From: Marthasterias glacialis
Lineage: Eukaryota; Echinodermata; Asteroidea; Forcipulatida; Asteriidae
Assembly: GCA_911728455.2 (NCBI GenBank)
Contig: OU452225.1
Location: forward strand, 15,350,731-15,414,730
Direction: 5' to 3'
DNA length: 64,000 nucleotides
The notes beneath the pieces are model-generated. The model did no database searches and was not told the DNA's origin. It saw only the letters and a program-made list of their open reading frames with translations. A program made the position numbers and the translations under genes. This document shows, one piece after another, positions 35,101 to 47,100 of this stretch (position 1 is the stretch's first letter; the number at the start of each line of letters is the position of its first letter).

Positions 35101-38100
35101 ACAGCAAGGTACAACATTGGGACGGCTGACCATGGCATGAATCTTCTACAAGGGAAACTTGTGGGTCGATTTCACAAAGAGTTAAGACACGTCTTATCTC
35201 GAGTTAGGACGAGTAACTCGTCCTAACTTATAGGACTAGTCATAAGTTAGGACTAGTCCTAAGTCAGGAACAGTTTTGTGAAATCCACCCCATCAAAACA
35301 AATGTGTGAAAGGTTCAGCTTTACAATTTATTTGTTGTAAAATACAAAAGGCTGATGTTGCGTTTAATGCATGCTGGAAATTTAATTATGTCTGTATACA
35401 ATCAATACAATTTCTTACTAACACGACTTTAAAGTATAAACTACTGGTAACAAACGCTAACATTGTAATACATTAGTGTAAAATAAACAACCAACAAAAC
35501 ATTGTAAATATAAAAACACAAAAACTCTGAATTAAATCTACTCCAAACTGAAGATCATGCTTCATTTTTCAAGTTGGATTTTCAAATTTCATGAACTTCA
35601 GACATTGTGGGATCGCGTTGAAGTCCACAAAACCTCTCAAGACCCTGTGTTATGTGGACAATCAGTAAAAACACAAAAATGCAGATTCCTTACAAGCGAT
35701 GACGTTAGCGTATCGGTTCTTCGCCTTGTTCTCCGGTTTCCTTGCCACCGTCCAAGGATGTAACTGACCATCAGGAAGAATCTGGAACGAAAAAAAAACC
35801 AAAACAAAAACAGACCAGACTTTCAGATTCAAAGACGGGAAACTAATTTCTTGAAGTGAGAATAAAATAAAGATCCATCGAAAAAAGTGAATGCTTACCT
35901 TGTAATCTGCATCAAAGCCTTTATCAGTAGCCACTGATTTCTTCATCTGGATATACTTCTCAAGTTGATCGATACGGATTGGTGGTGGATTTGTGAATGG
36001 AGGCTGTTTAATCTGTGGAGGTTGTACGGTGGGTTTACGAGATGATGATGGTGTACTAGTGGGTGTAGGTACCGTGGGTTTATGAGATGGTGATGGTGTA
36101 CTAGAGGGTGTAGGTAGCTCTACAACAGCAGATTCAACACACACTGATGAAATTTCTTCTTTGTGACAACCTTGTTCAACATCTCAAAAAAGGAGAAGGA
36201 AATGAGGAATACTAATTATTCTATGGTACACAAGAGATATTCCGTAATTATGATGATCTTTAGTTTTTTCCATAAAAACATTTTTTTTTTTTTTAAACAA
36301 ACAATTGGTTGGTCGTTGGGTAAAACTTTCGCCAACTCTAATCTCTTCAACAGGCTTGCTTGGCCCTCTGGCAGTCCCCATACCATAGCCCTGTCCCCTG
36401 ACATTCACCAAACCCTCATGGACGGTTGATTGACAGGAGAAAGCAAAGCGAAAAGACAATTTGAAAAGTCTCTGCGAACAACATTTTGACATGGGTCTAC
36501 AAAAACTACACTGGTCAAAGGAAGCAATGCTTGTTAAAATTGGACCCACTGGCCACCTTGATCCATCTAGCAATGAGGCAAATAGGGATTCATCCCTAGT
36601 CGAATCAAGAAGCCAAACAAGGTCGATATGTAGGGCCTACCTGCCAGACATTTATTAGTCAAGTCTAGTTGAATTTCGACTGGTGGGATGACGTCATGAG
36701 CATGAAATGGCTGCTTCGATCCACCATTTTCCCTCTTCCTAGAAAACCATCAAAATGAACGTTATTAACAAATCTGGACTATTGGCAGTTAAGATGCTTG
36801 GGAAGAATATTCAGCCTGTCATGTGAAAACAAACAAATAGCTGATATTTATTTATGCATTTGATATTTCAGTCTCAAAGCGTGAACAAGAATGAGTGGGA
36901 ATTAAAAGGAATACGAAAAAGAAGTCAAGACATTAGGCAAATGTTCTTGGCCTTGGACCAGACAAAAGAGAAATACAATTTGGAAAAGACTGGTGGGTCA
37001 GAGACCATAAGTTGACTTGATCAAGTTAAATTAACCTGTTCTGTAGGAGAATAATTTAACAGCACGATATGTAGAAAGTAAAAGAGGCCAGTGGAAAATG
37101 CAATAACATTACCTTCTGTAGATTACAATAGCTGTGATAATAATGATGATGATAACGACGAAAAAGGCCAACACGCCACCAACGATTCCACCCACCGGTG
37201 ATGAGCTTGGAGCTTGTACCGTAGCTATAGAAAATAAGACATGGTTGTAACTTTATACGACACTGGAAAGTAATGGGTAACCACTCCGTCCTCATTGCCA
37301 TAAAACACTCTTGGTTTTATTCTCAAGCTACCAGCTGTTTTACAGTGTATAGAATAAAGGTATGGAAGCCACATTAGTACAGTTCATGCTCGTTAAAAAG
37401 ATATAAGAAATTATTTGGTCTGGTAAGTGAATCTTCCCCTTACTCTAGTTTTCAATACCCCATAACATCATACAACCAACTGCTGACAATTTCATTCAAT
37501 GGGTTTTATTCTTGACTGCAAGAGGGCGCCTTTGGGGGTACTTTGGGGTCAAACCGTAGAAATGGTGTGGCAAACCAGATACAATTAGACTACTAATAAA
37601 GCAGTTAATATACAACTTTTGGAGTTTTTTTTATTGACAGTTTTACAATGTAATCAGTGTAAGATATTTGCTTGGAAAATTAGTATTTTTAATGTTTTTA
37701 AATATTTGTGTACTATCAAATTGGAACTAGTATTGCGCCCTCTTGCTGTCAAAAAATGCTGTCTATCAGAGCGTTTACAGCTTGATTTTTCATTTTTTTT
37801 TTATTTTTTATGGAAGTCGCCAGACACACAAGGCCAGTAAGCCTCTCGAGGGTGTGGGCTACAAATCAACTGTTTTTTTTCCAGGGGCCGTTGCCACCTA
37901 CTCCTGGGGCTGAAACAGAGTTACCCCCTTTACAGTCCGTAAGGATGTAGGCTTGGGTATCATCCATCAGAAGCCTGGCTGGTAGAGCAGAAGGCTCTAC
38001 CTCCCCAACTTTTATGAAGCAATTATGGTTAAATGCCTTGCTCAAGGACACAAGTGTCATGACCGGGACTCAAACCCACACTCCTATGACTCAGCCACCA

Positions 38101-41100
38101 GAGCTTGAGTCCAATGCACTAACCACTCGGCCACGACACGCCACAATACAATGATGTTTGAATCCAAGTGCGAATCAGACAAACAAGATTTAAACAAGAC
38201 TTTTTCTCTATTTGCTTACCTGATATCGGGTCAGAATACGTCACGGTGACGTCCTGTATAAATTAAACCAAATGCATACACGTAATTTATTATAAGAATT
38301 ATTTTGAATGTAGAATGGTAATACCAGTAAGAGAATACAAGTCTTGTGAATTTAGTCTCTGGAACAAGTCATGTTTTGGCATTTATCATTGCTTGCTACC
38401 TGTTAAAAAATGGGCTTTTGGAAACTTTTAAATTGTTAAAGTCTTCAGTTAAAGTTGGTCAAAAGCATTAGGGTGGATTTTTATAGACAATACCACTTTA
38501 AAAAAAAAATCCATCATACATAACATTGCAACATAAAACCAGCTAATGAGAAAATTACAGCTGAACAAGTTTTCAAATTTGCCCACTTTCTTTGAATAAA
38601 AAAGTTGATTACAAAAATCATTGTTAAAAACTTTTACAAGTATTTTATACTTGTTTCATTAATTATGTCGTTGACTTACCGTCCCGTTTCCTCTGCTAAC
38701 CGATCCAACACGAATGGCGTATGTTGCTCCTGTGTCTAGTGGTGCGTTGTAGTAGCCCCCATACATTCCACCATCTCCAACTACAAAAGAGTCTTGAATC
38801 ATCTGCTTGGATAGTTCAGCTGCAATGTAGTCATCACGAGAGGCATCATAATGGATGGGATCTAAAGCTTCTCTCTTCGTCTTGGATGCTGTCATCCTTA
38901 CGTGAATCACGTACGACCTGGTAGAAATAAAAGAAAGGAATCGATCCAGTAAGATTCATTTTACATTTTGAGAATGGTATCTTGGCTTTTCAATGGGAGA
39001 CTTTGGAACGCTAGGTGGCAGCAGACTTACCAGGTAAATTTCCATTGTTTGCGTAGCTCTGAACATGCGCACATTTCCGAGAACAATGGCTTCGCCCACT
39101 GATCTCAGTATGATAGAGATCAGTGGCTTTACCTGGTAAAGTCTGCTGCCACCTAGTGTCTTCAAAAGTCTCCCACTGATTAATACAGAGGTTTAGCTGC
39201 ACGTACTACACGATCATTGAGTAAAGAATAACGCTTACGTGACGTAGGCGTCGTCAGAGGCAGGCATAAGGTTTATGGTGACTGTACTCTTTGTGACGTC
39301 ATTTTGGTTTGCGCTGGGTGCTGGAGGCAAAGGAGGATCTGTAAAGAAACGAAAAGTGTAACAACCTTCTTGTTACAAAAACTTGCTTCTCCCAATCTTT
39401 ACTGAGCTCAACTTAGTATTGAATTAACTAAAACCATATTTTTTTACTTAAAAAGGTGAGGTTTTAATCATTTTCTCGTGAGCAGGACACTTACTTTGTG
39501 TTTACGTAGAGATTGTTGGCGTACCATTTCCCTCTTATATCATAATATAATATAAATCTATTTTAATCTCGTCACTGATTCAACATAGGAACATATTTTC
39601 TTACTTTCTAGTGGTTTAGTAAACACTGTGAGTAATGCTGCATCGCTGGTAAACAGTTGGTTTTGTGCTGAAATCTTGAACTCATATTTTGTTGTGGGTT
39701 CGAGGTTGCTTATTGTGGCGTGTAACTCGTTCCCAAGATCCATTCTTGTGTACGCATTATCTGCAGTAAAATCCACCTGGTGACGTTTCTCCACAGCTTT
39801 GTACGCCACCTGGTCAGTACATGATCCACATAAAATATGGTTTAGATATCACATGGTATTGTGCAAAATAGTCAGTGGAACGGTCAGTCTACAAGAAGGC
39901 TGGGTGCATCATGAAAGTATATGTTATGTTGCTGTAGTTGTAACACCATGGAGCTTATTTTACCTCCAAGAAATGTTTATAGGATTTGAAACTTTGCTAG
40001 GTGGGAAAACAATCCAGACACTACAGTTTGGGGTCACACCATAATATTATACACATATGAACTGGCAATAGGGGCAATAGTGCATGCCTATGCACCCCGA
40101 GGACCTGTTAGTGACCAGGAGAGGGTCCTATTTCCAAAAAGCCGAAGGAAATAGGATCGTCTCCTGGTCACTCACAGGCCCGAGGGGTGCATAGACGTGC
40201 ACTATTGCCGAATAATGCCAGTCCATATGTGTTTCATAACACACCTCAGTCCAAAATGTCATGTGAAAAAAGTATATTTTCAGGACGCACGGTTTTACAA
40301 CTGTAAACTGTTATGCATTGTAAACCTCTTGAGGGCGCTGTTTACCAGTCAAAAGTAAATGGGTTCTTGAAACTATTTCCCGCTTTGCGAACTATTTCCC
40401 CCAAATGAAGCGGGTGCAGTGCGTTGATGCGCGACAAGTTCACAGTGGTGCAGATGCCGTGCACTAGGTTATATTAGTTCACCCCACGTGACCGTGTTTC
40501 AGCCAATCAGGATAAAGAACCAGGGAGAGGTGTGTTATAAAAAAAATCTATCAAATGAGCTGTGGTGGGTCTGAAAAGAACATGGGGTTTAATAGCTTGA
40601 CGTTACGATTAGCCTTTCTCATGAAGACAGTCAGTGCACTGATTGAAACGTCGCGTATTTACACCATTGGTTCATTTCAGAACCATGGGCTCATTGGAGA
40701 AATTATTACATGTAAATGGAGTCACATGGAACCTTAGTTCTGAATGATTACTGTAGTCTACAAATGAATTTAAACAGTTTTTATATAGGAGATAAAAAGA
40801 AATTGTATTTACCAAGTAATTTCTTATTTGTCCATTGATGTTAAACGGTGGGTCCCACTCTAAAGTTAACGAGTTATCAAATTTCTCTGTCAAGCGAAGG
40901 TTCTGCACTGGGCCAGGAACTGTTCAAATAAACACACTCTGATAAGTTATATCAATCAAAACAACAGAGGCTTATATGAAGTGCGAAGGATAATGTAGCA
41001 ACTAATTGCTTAGGTGTAACTTTAGACACTTTGAATGTACACTAAGTTTGACAAGTCGTCAAAAAGACACTTTCACTTACCACCCAAAATCAGTTTTAAC

Positions 41101-44100
41101 AAACAAAAGGACTCCATTTAAAGCATTATCGGAGGGTAGTACTACACCCAGTTTTGTTCGTAATCCATCAGACTATAGCTGAGATCCAGAAGGTCAGGGT
41201 AGAATTACATGTACATAAAAATGGAAAAGCATTTCGTGACTAAATGGCTGAAAGTTTAAATGATTTTTGGGGGTCAATATTAGACACTTACTTGTCAATG
41301 TTGACTGATCTTACCTCCTATTTCCGTTGTTCTATTAATCACAATACTCCACACACCCAAGCCGACTGAGGTCTTACCTCGCACCTAATATAAAACAAAG
41401 TGATTGGCTTATGAAATAAGAGACAAAAATGAAACACCAGAAAAAAACATTGTGTATTTTAGGCTGTTCTCAATTAAGCTAAAAATGAAGGTTTGTCTAT
41501 CTATTCAGGGCCAAGAAAAAATGAAAAAGGAGTTATTTGTTGTAGGAAAATCAAATTCACAAATGCATTTACAGTGTATTCTTATGTAAAATTTTCCGTT
41601 AATGCAGGATACTCAAATAATAGAAATAACATTACCTTTGTATTTATTTCTCCATGCTCGTGTACAATAGAAGATCTGAGCGCATGCAGTCTTTAATATT
41701 ACAATATTAAAGGTGGAAAAACATGGGTGTATCATAAACATACCTTGATGAAGTAATTGACATCGGTCGTAAGGCCCTCTATTTGATAACTCAATGACAT
41801 CACACCAACGTCTGTCTTTATGGTTGCTGATTCTTCATCTTCCATGGATGACCAGTACGAGATATCATAGTTGATTATGATTCCATGGGGAGGATCAGGC
41901 TCTGTCCACTCCACCGTGATCGAACTCTCATCAGCGCTCCTTACCTTGAAACTCATTGGTGCAGGCGGAACTGCAAAGCAATTTAGTGCTTATAATAATA
42001 CATTACATTATGTAAACCAGACCAAAATGTTCAAGACAATTTCATTACGATGATAAAATGTAGTTTCTTAAATTATGTGTATTGCCCGTGTACACTTCTT
42101 GAACTATTTAAAGAGATGACCATGCAACAGTCGTCCAATGCGTCACAGTTTTATTTGAGAGTTGCTCTCAATTTAAAACAGTAAGTGTAGTTTTCACATT
42201 TGTCACCACTTGCCTAAATTAATTTGTGAATATTGTTACATACCTCCTTCGGCCGTTCTTATAATGGTGCTGTTACTGAATGGCCCAGTACCTTCACTGG
42301 TGCTGGCTGCAACCTGGAAGCTGTAGTCAGTGTATGGTATTAAACCATGGATCGTCACCATTGAGCTTGAGGTACTGGACTGCTCAGCTTCACTGTCAGG
42401 CATAGAGCCTACTTGAGTCAGCTTGTATGTGTACCCTGTGATGATACCACCTCGACCTCCACACTGTGGCTCACTCCAAGAGAAACTCAAACTGGTATCA
42501 TCAGACTCAACACTCTGCACATCAGTTGGGGCTGCCGTCGGTTCTACAGTAAACAAGGTATTGCATTAAGTCAGGAAAATGTACCGTGCTTTTGTTTTGG
42601 TTCTTGTTCACCTTCAGTCCAAACAGTCTCGAGCAGACGATATGTTTCTACAAATGTTTGTGTAAAGTAGTGGTTATGGAGAGCTGGTTACTTATTCAAA
42701 CACTATAATAGTATGAACTGAGAATTGGCAACCTTCTATGTTTCTCAAATGTAATAATAAATTGTGACAAAAATCTTCTCTGGGTTTGAAATAGTTTGCA
42801 ATACATTCGTTTGCATTAAGTTCAATCGGGGAAGTAGTTGGAGCTAGCAAAAGACCAAAAACAGAACGATTTGAAATGATTAATCTTTTAAAAAGACAGA
42901 TATCTTGAACCATGTATCTACCGAAGCCAATTGGAGTTAGGATTGGGTTTAGACTGGAGCCAAGGGTTAGGATTGGGTTTAGACTGGATCCCAGGGTGAG
43001 GATTGGGTTTAGACTGGATCCCAGGGTGAGGATTGGGGTTAGACTGGATCCCAGGGTGAGGATTGGTGTTAAACTGGAGACCAGGGTAGGATTGGGTTTA
43101 GACTGGAGCAAAGGGTTAGGATTGGGGTTAGACTGGAGCCCAGGGTGAGGATTGGATTCAGACTGGAGCCCAGGGTGAGGATTGGGTTTAGACTGGATCC
43201 CAGGGTGAGGATTGGGTTTAGACTGAAGCCCAGGGTGAGGATTGGGTTTAGACTGAAGCCCAGGGTGAGGATTGGGGTTAGACTTGAGCCCAGGGTGAGG
43301 ATTTGGGTTAGACTGGAGCCCAGGGTTAGAGCCCACAGGATTGATGGATCCAGGAAAACGTTTTGTACTCTAGAATACTATAATTTCAAGCACAATAGCC
43401 CATAGGCATGTCCCAATGTGCATGATGGCGCGTAAAGGATTCTGGATGAAATCCGAGTCCAAAGAACATCTGCAACATCCGTGGTGGGCTGATTTTGAAG
43501 CAATGGGGTACAAAACATGGTTTGCCAAAATGCACTGCGATATATTTTTTAGATGGCGCCTGTGCGTATGGACTGTTAGTCTTCTTCCAAGGGAGATATT
43601 AACAGCACTGATTTTGTCTGAAATACGCATCGAGTTGGGCGAATATTTCCTTTTTCACAGTTTTTAGGATTTTTGTTGATGGTGAGTAACTGTTTTCACT
43701 ATAATAAGATATCATGAGCCACTTGGAACACTTTATTTGAAAGATGTAAAGCTATGCTCTTGTGGTGTAATATTTACCTGCCATATTAGTAGTCACATCC
43801 ACTTTTGCTTCTCGTCCATACGAAGAGTCGACAATTACTCCTACTCGAACTCTCACAATGTAGGTAGAGTAAGCCTTGAGACCAGATATTGAAACTGATG
43901 TTGATGAGCAGGGACAATCTGGATGCGGGGTGTACACTGATGATGGTAATATATCATAAGATTCACAGCCTCCTAAGTTTGTTAGTACGTAGTCCACTTT
44001 GTAGTCAATGGCTGCACATACGGGCTCCCATTCAACAGCAATCTGTGATGAACTCTCAGGCGTCACGTTCAGTACCACGGGTGTAGGGTCTGGGCAGGTG

Positions 44101-47100
44101 TGGAAAACGTGTAAAAAACATGTCACAACTGAGAAATAACCAGTAACATTGCGGGTACAACTATGTACAAATCTCTTTCGGGAGGAGTGGTGGCTCTGGG
44201 AAGAGCCGGTGTGGTCTCAACATGAAACCTATTGCAACGAATAATATATTTTCAGAGCCACCACTCCTCCCCCATAAGAGAATCTATAAATGGTTGTACT
44301 CGCAAGTTTACTAGTTATAGTTACTTCTTATTCTTCACACCATGCAAAGCTTTAAACTTATGCTGCAACTGAAAAAAGGCAGCAACCGAAAGCTTGTTAT
44401 CACACGAAAAGGTTTTTAACTTTCGTTGAAAGTAAAATCAGTGTCGGTATTAGATGTCAACATTTACCTTTAATGTCCAGAGTTATTCCAGATATAGAGG
44501 ATTCCGGACCGAATGTAGTGCCCTGATATATAGGCTGGATGTAAACTGTGTACGTGGAAAGTGGCACGAGACCGGAAAGAAAATAAGACGTTTGCCCGCT
44601 GGGGATGTCTGAAACGGATGTCTTCACTGGGGATGAAATGGCCTCGCATTGACCTCTGTTAGTCAATGCATACCTCAGGGAGTACGCTGAAATACATGGA
44701 TCATGCTCCCATGAAATCATCAAACTTTCTGGATCATCTGAAATGACTCGGATACCAAGCACTGGATGCTCCGCTGTGAGGAGTAAATCAAACACTGTTA
44801 TCGAAAATGACAAGTGCAAGGTTGTTCAATGGTAATCTTAAATAAGGTGATAAAAGAGTGGCCGTTAAAAACCGTCAGAGTCGCGGCCTGTGTGATAAAC
44901 GCCCTAGCCAAGGGCGATGGCCTTCATCGCACGGTTACGACACTGTAAGGTTTGAAACGGCCGATTAAGACAGAGCAGGCCTTGATCTTAACCGAGGCCA
45001 CCGAGGCCATTGGCCTCATGCCCTGTCGAGTTGGCCAGCATGCCCTTCAGAAAAATTGCACTGTCACTGCCAACTTGGCCAGCATGCCCTTGTACAATTT
45101 CTCTGATTTGGCCAGCAAAGGCCTGCCCCCGTTTTTCTTAAGATCAAGGCCTGACAGAGTCACAACTCTTTTAATACCATTCATAAATACCCTTTTGTTG
45201 TTCAGAAATAAAATGTCAAAAAAAAATCAGAGAACATCACAACAGACCTGGTCCGTTCCACGCATCTTCATATACCTTTTTATAAACCAGACTAAAATAA
45301 CCGGTCTTAAACAGCTCCAGCCGTGTCTTCATCAGCCGTTCAATACCAGGTAAACAGGGTCATGTGACCACCATGCAACCAATAGGAATGCCTAAACTGT
45401 CTTGGGTATTTACGAATGTAGTTTTAAAACACGCGGTCGAGTTGAACCAAAGTTTATATTAACCATTAGACCCTCAATGGAAGTAGAGTTGCTTCAAGGA
45501 TTTTTGCAGAAGCGCATGAAAAGTAATCTCTTGAACTTGAAAACTACTAAACGATCTTTGTACAGGCTCACAGCAAACCCTCCTACATTCTTTTTTTTAA
45601 TGCATGGATAAAGATGACAAAAAATAAAAATCTTACTTGAACACTGACAGTTACTCCCAAAATATGTCGTGGATGCACAATCTGGAAAAAAAAACATACA
45701 ATAGAAAACATGGTCAGTGACAGCAAGGGTAAATTAAAATCTTTTAAGAACATTTCTTGAAACTGCATGTCGTACTGAGATTTTAACTTTGGCAGTTGTC
45801 TCCTCGTTAAAAATTACTTATATTGATTTAAATTCACGATGAATTGATTTGTTACTTCCCGCACCTCCACCTCCTCCATTGATGCATTCTCCAGTATCCT
45901 TCAGACACGCCCCTTGGTCTTGACAATGACATGTTTGCTTGCAGTCTGCACCGTACTTCCCTTCTTCGCATTCTGGAAATAATAGAAATGGGATATCATC
46001 CTAAATACTTTAGAATCAGACAAAATGTTGCCGAGTTATTTCATCATGTTGTTTTATTGTTTTATTCTGAATTACATTATTGATCCTAGAGGTGTAGCTA
46101 GGATTTTTTTGGGAGGGGGAGGGGCATGGGGGCAATCCCTATCCAGTGGTGGGCCCAGTGATTTGTTCGTGGGGGCACCTGGGGGAGGTTGAACTTAATA
46201 CCGTGCATGCAGTCCAGTCCCATGTAGCCGGCAGCACACGAGCATCCATAAGGATCAGGAAGACAGAACAAATGACCCTGGCAGGCGGTGTGGTGTGGAT
46301 CATGACTATCAGAGCAGCCGTACTGAGCGTCTTTACCAAACACATGACGACCATGAACTGAAATAAATTTGAGATCATTAAAACAAGATCCCGTAAACGT
46401 TCTGACTCCCAGTATTTTACAATAAAGTTACCGTAGCAATAATTAGAGAAAATTACTTTTTAAAGTACCCTTTCTGTCAAAAAATTATAAACGCTGAACC
46501 TGAACACACGAAACTGAAGCTACAATATTTCAAAGCTGATTTTTTTTCTATTTCGCACCTATTTCGCAGTTATCTCCACTGAAACCCGGAGCACAGATGC
46601 AGATTCCTGTATGATCATCACATATACCTCCATTGTAGCATCGACCACATGCATCCAAGCACATTGGACCCCACATCCCCGATGGGCAAGCTAAAATAAA
46701 CGTAAATGACAACAAAGTTTTTAAACAAATGGAACCAAATATATTCGTTGGTTTTTGTTTTTAATTTGTTTATTTTACTTGCTTTTTAAATCGTTATGTA
46801 TTGATTTGCATGAGAATATGGAAATAAATATTCCATTGAATTGAGTTCTATTTGGTACATACAAAGTCTGTGATTTGTTGCAATATTTTTGTTTAGAAGT
46901 CAAACAAACCTCGTACTATGAGTCTCATTATGCCGTGACGTTGTTGATGTTCTTGACCGTCCATGAAGCAGCTGTAAATCCCTTCATCTGATTTGACAAC
47001 ACTTGGAATAGACACCATAAGCTGATTGTTCCATCCATCTATTGCATCTTCATTATGCTTCCATCTGATGTTTTCATTGGTCTGTGAGTTATATGGTACC

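Larger units (their letters stand above)
32140..35781 (-). other. Exons 24-31: D1 phosphatase domain
   Basis: Exons 35694-35781, 34920-34996, 34676-34712, 34465-34562, 34110-34229, 33145-33296, 32413-32548 and 32140-32268. The pTyr-loop [12 protein letters not shown] is at ~1323-1334, [10 protein letters not shown] and YIASQGP follow, WPD general acid Asp1462 is present, and the P-loop reads [11 protein letters not shown] with Cys1492. The QTVEQY stretch supplies the Q-loop. All catalytic elements are intact, so D1 should be active. Confidence 0.93.
35899..38253 (-). other. Exons 20-23: transmembrane and juxtamembrane region of the phosphatase
   Basis: Exons 38220-38253, 37113-37224, 36641-36738 and 35899-36143. 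The helix starts [14 protein letters not shown], continues with an Ile run and ends in basic YRRKRE, the expected stop-transfer. Exon 23 encodes two imperfect Pro/Ser/Thr units ([15 protein letters not shown] and [15 protein letters not shown]) and PPQIKQPPF, a possible SH3 ligand, before the [13 protein letters not shown] helix that leads into D1. Confidence 0.88.
38680..44773 (-). other. Exons 11-19: FN3 repeats of the phosphatase
   Basis: Exons 44468-44773, 43778-44089, 42244-42543, 41744-41970, 41315-41384, 40813-40919, 39605-39809, 39239-39338 and 38680-38917. FN3-1 to FN3-3 are single exons; FN3-4 and FN3-5 are split in two; the last two exons form the membrane-proximal FN3-like unit. 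FN3-1 and FN3-2 share a Cys pair and an (A/V)LTN(R/L)GxCE strand, so they are tandem duplicates. The last unit ends [20 protein letters not shown], the Tyr-x-x-Tyr-Asn-x-Pro-Leu pattern typical of R2B receptors next to the membrane. Confidence 0.88.

Noticed and set aside
42692..43336. 214-codon frame on the minus strand and opposing frames on plus
   Set aside because: Entirely produced by the 30-bp minisatellite, whose unit length preserves frame. No start context or domain.
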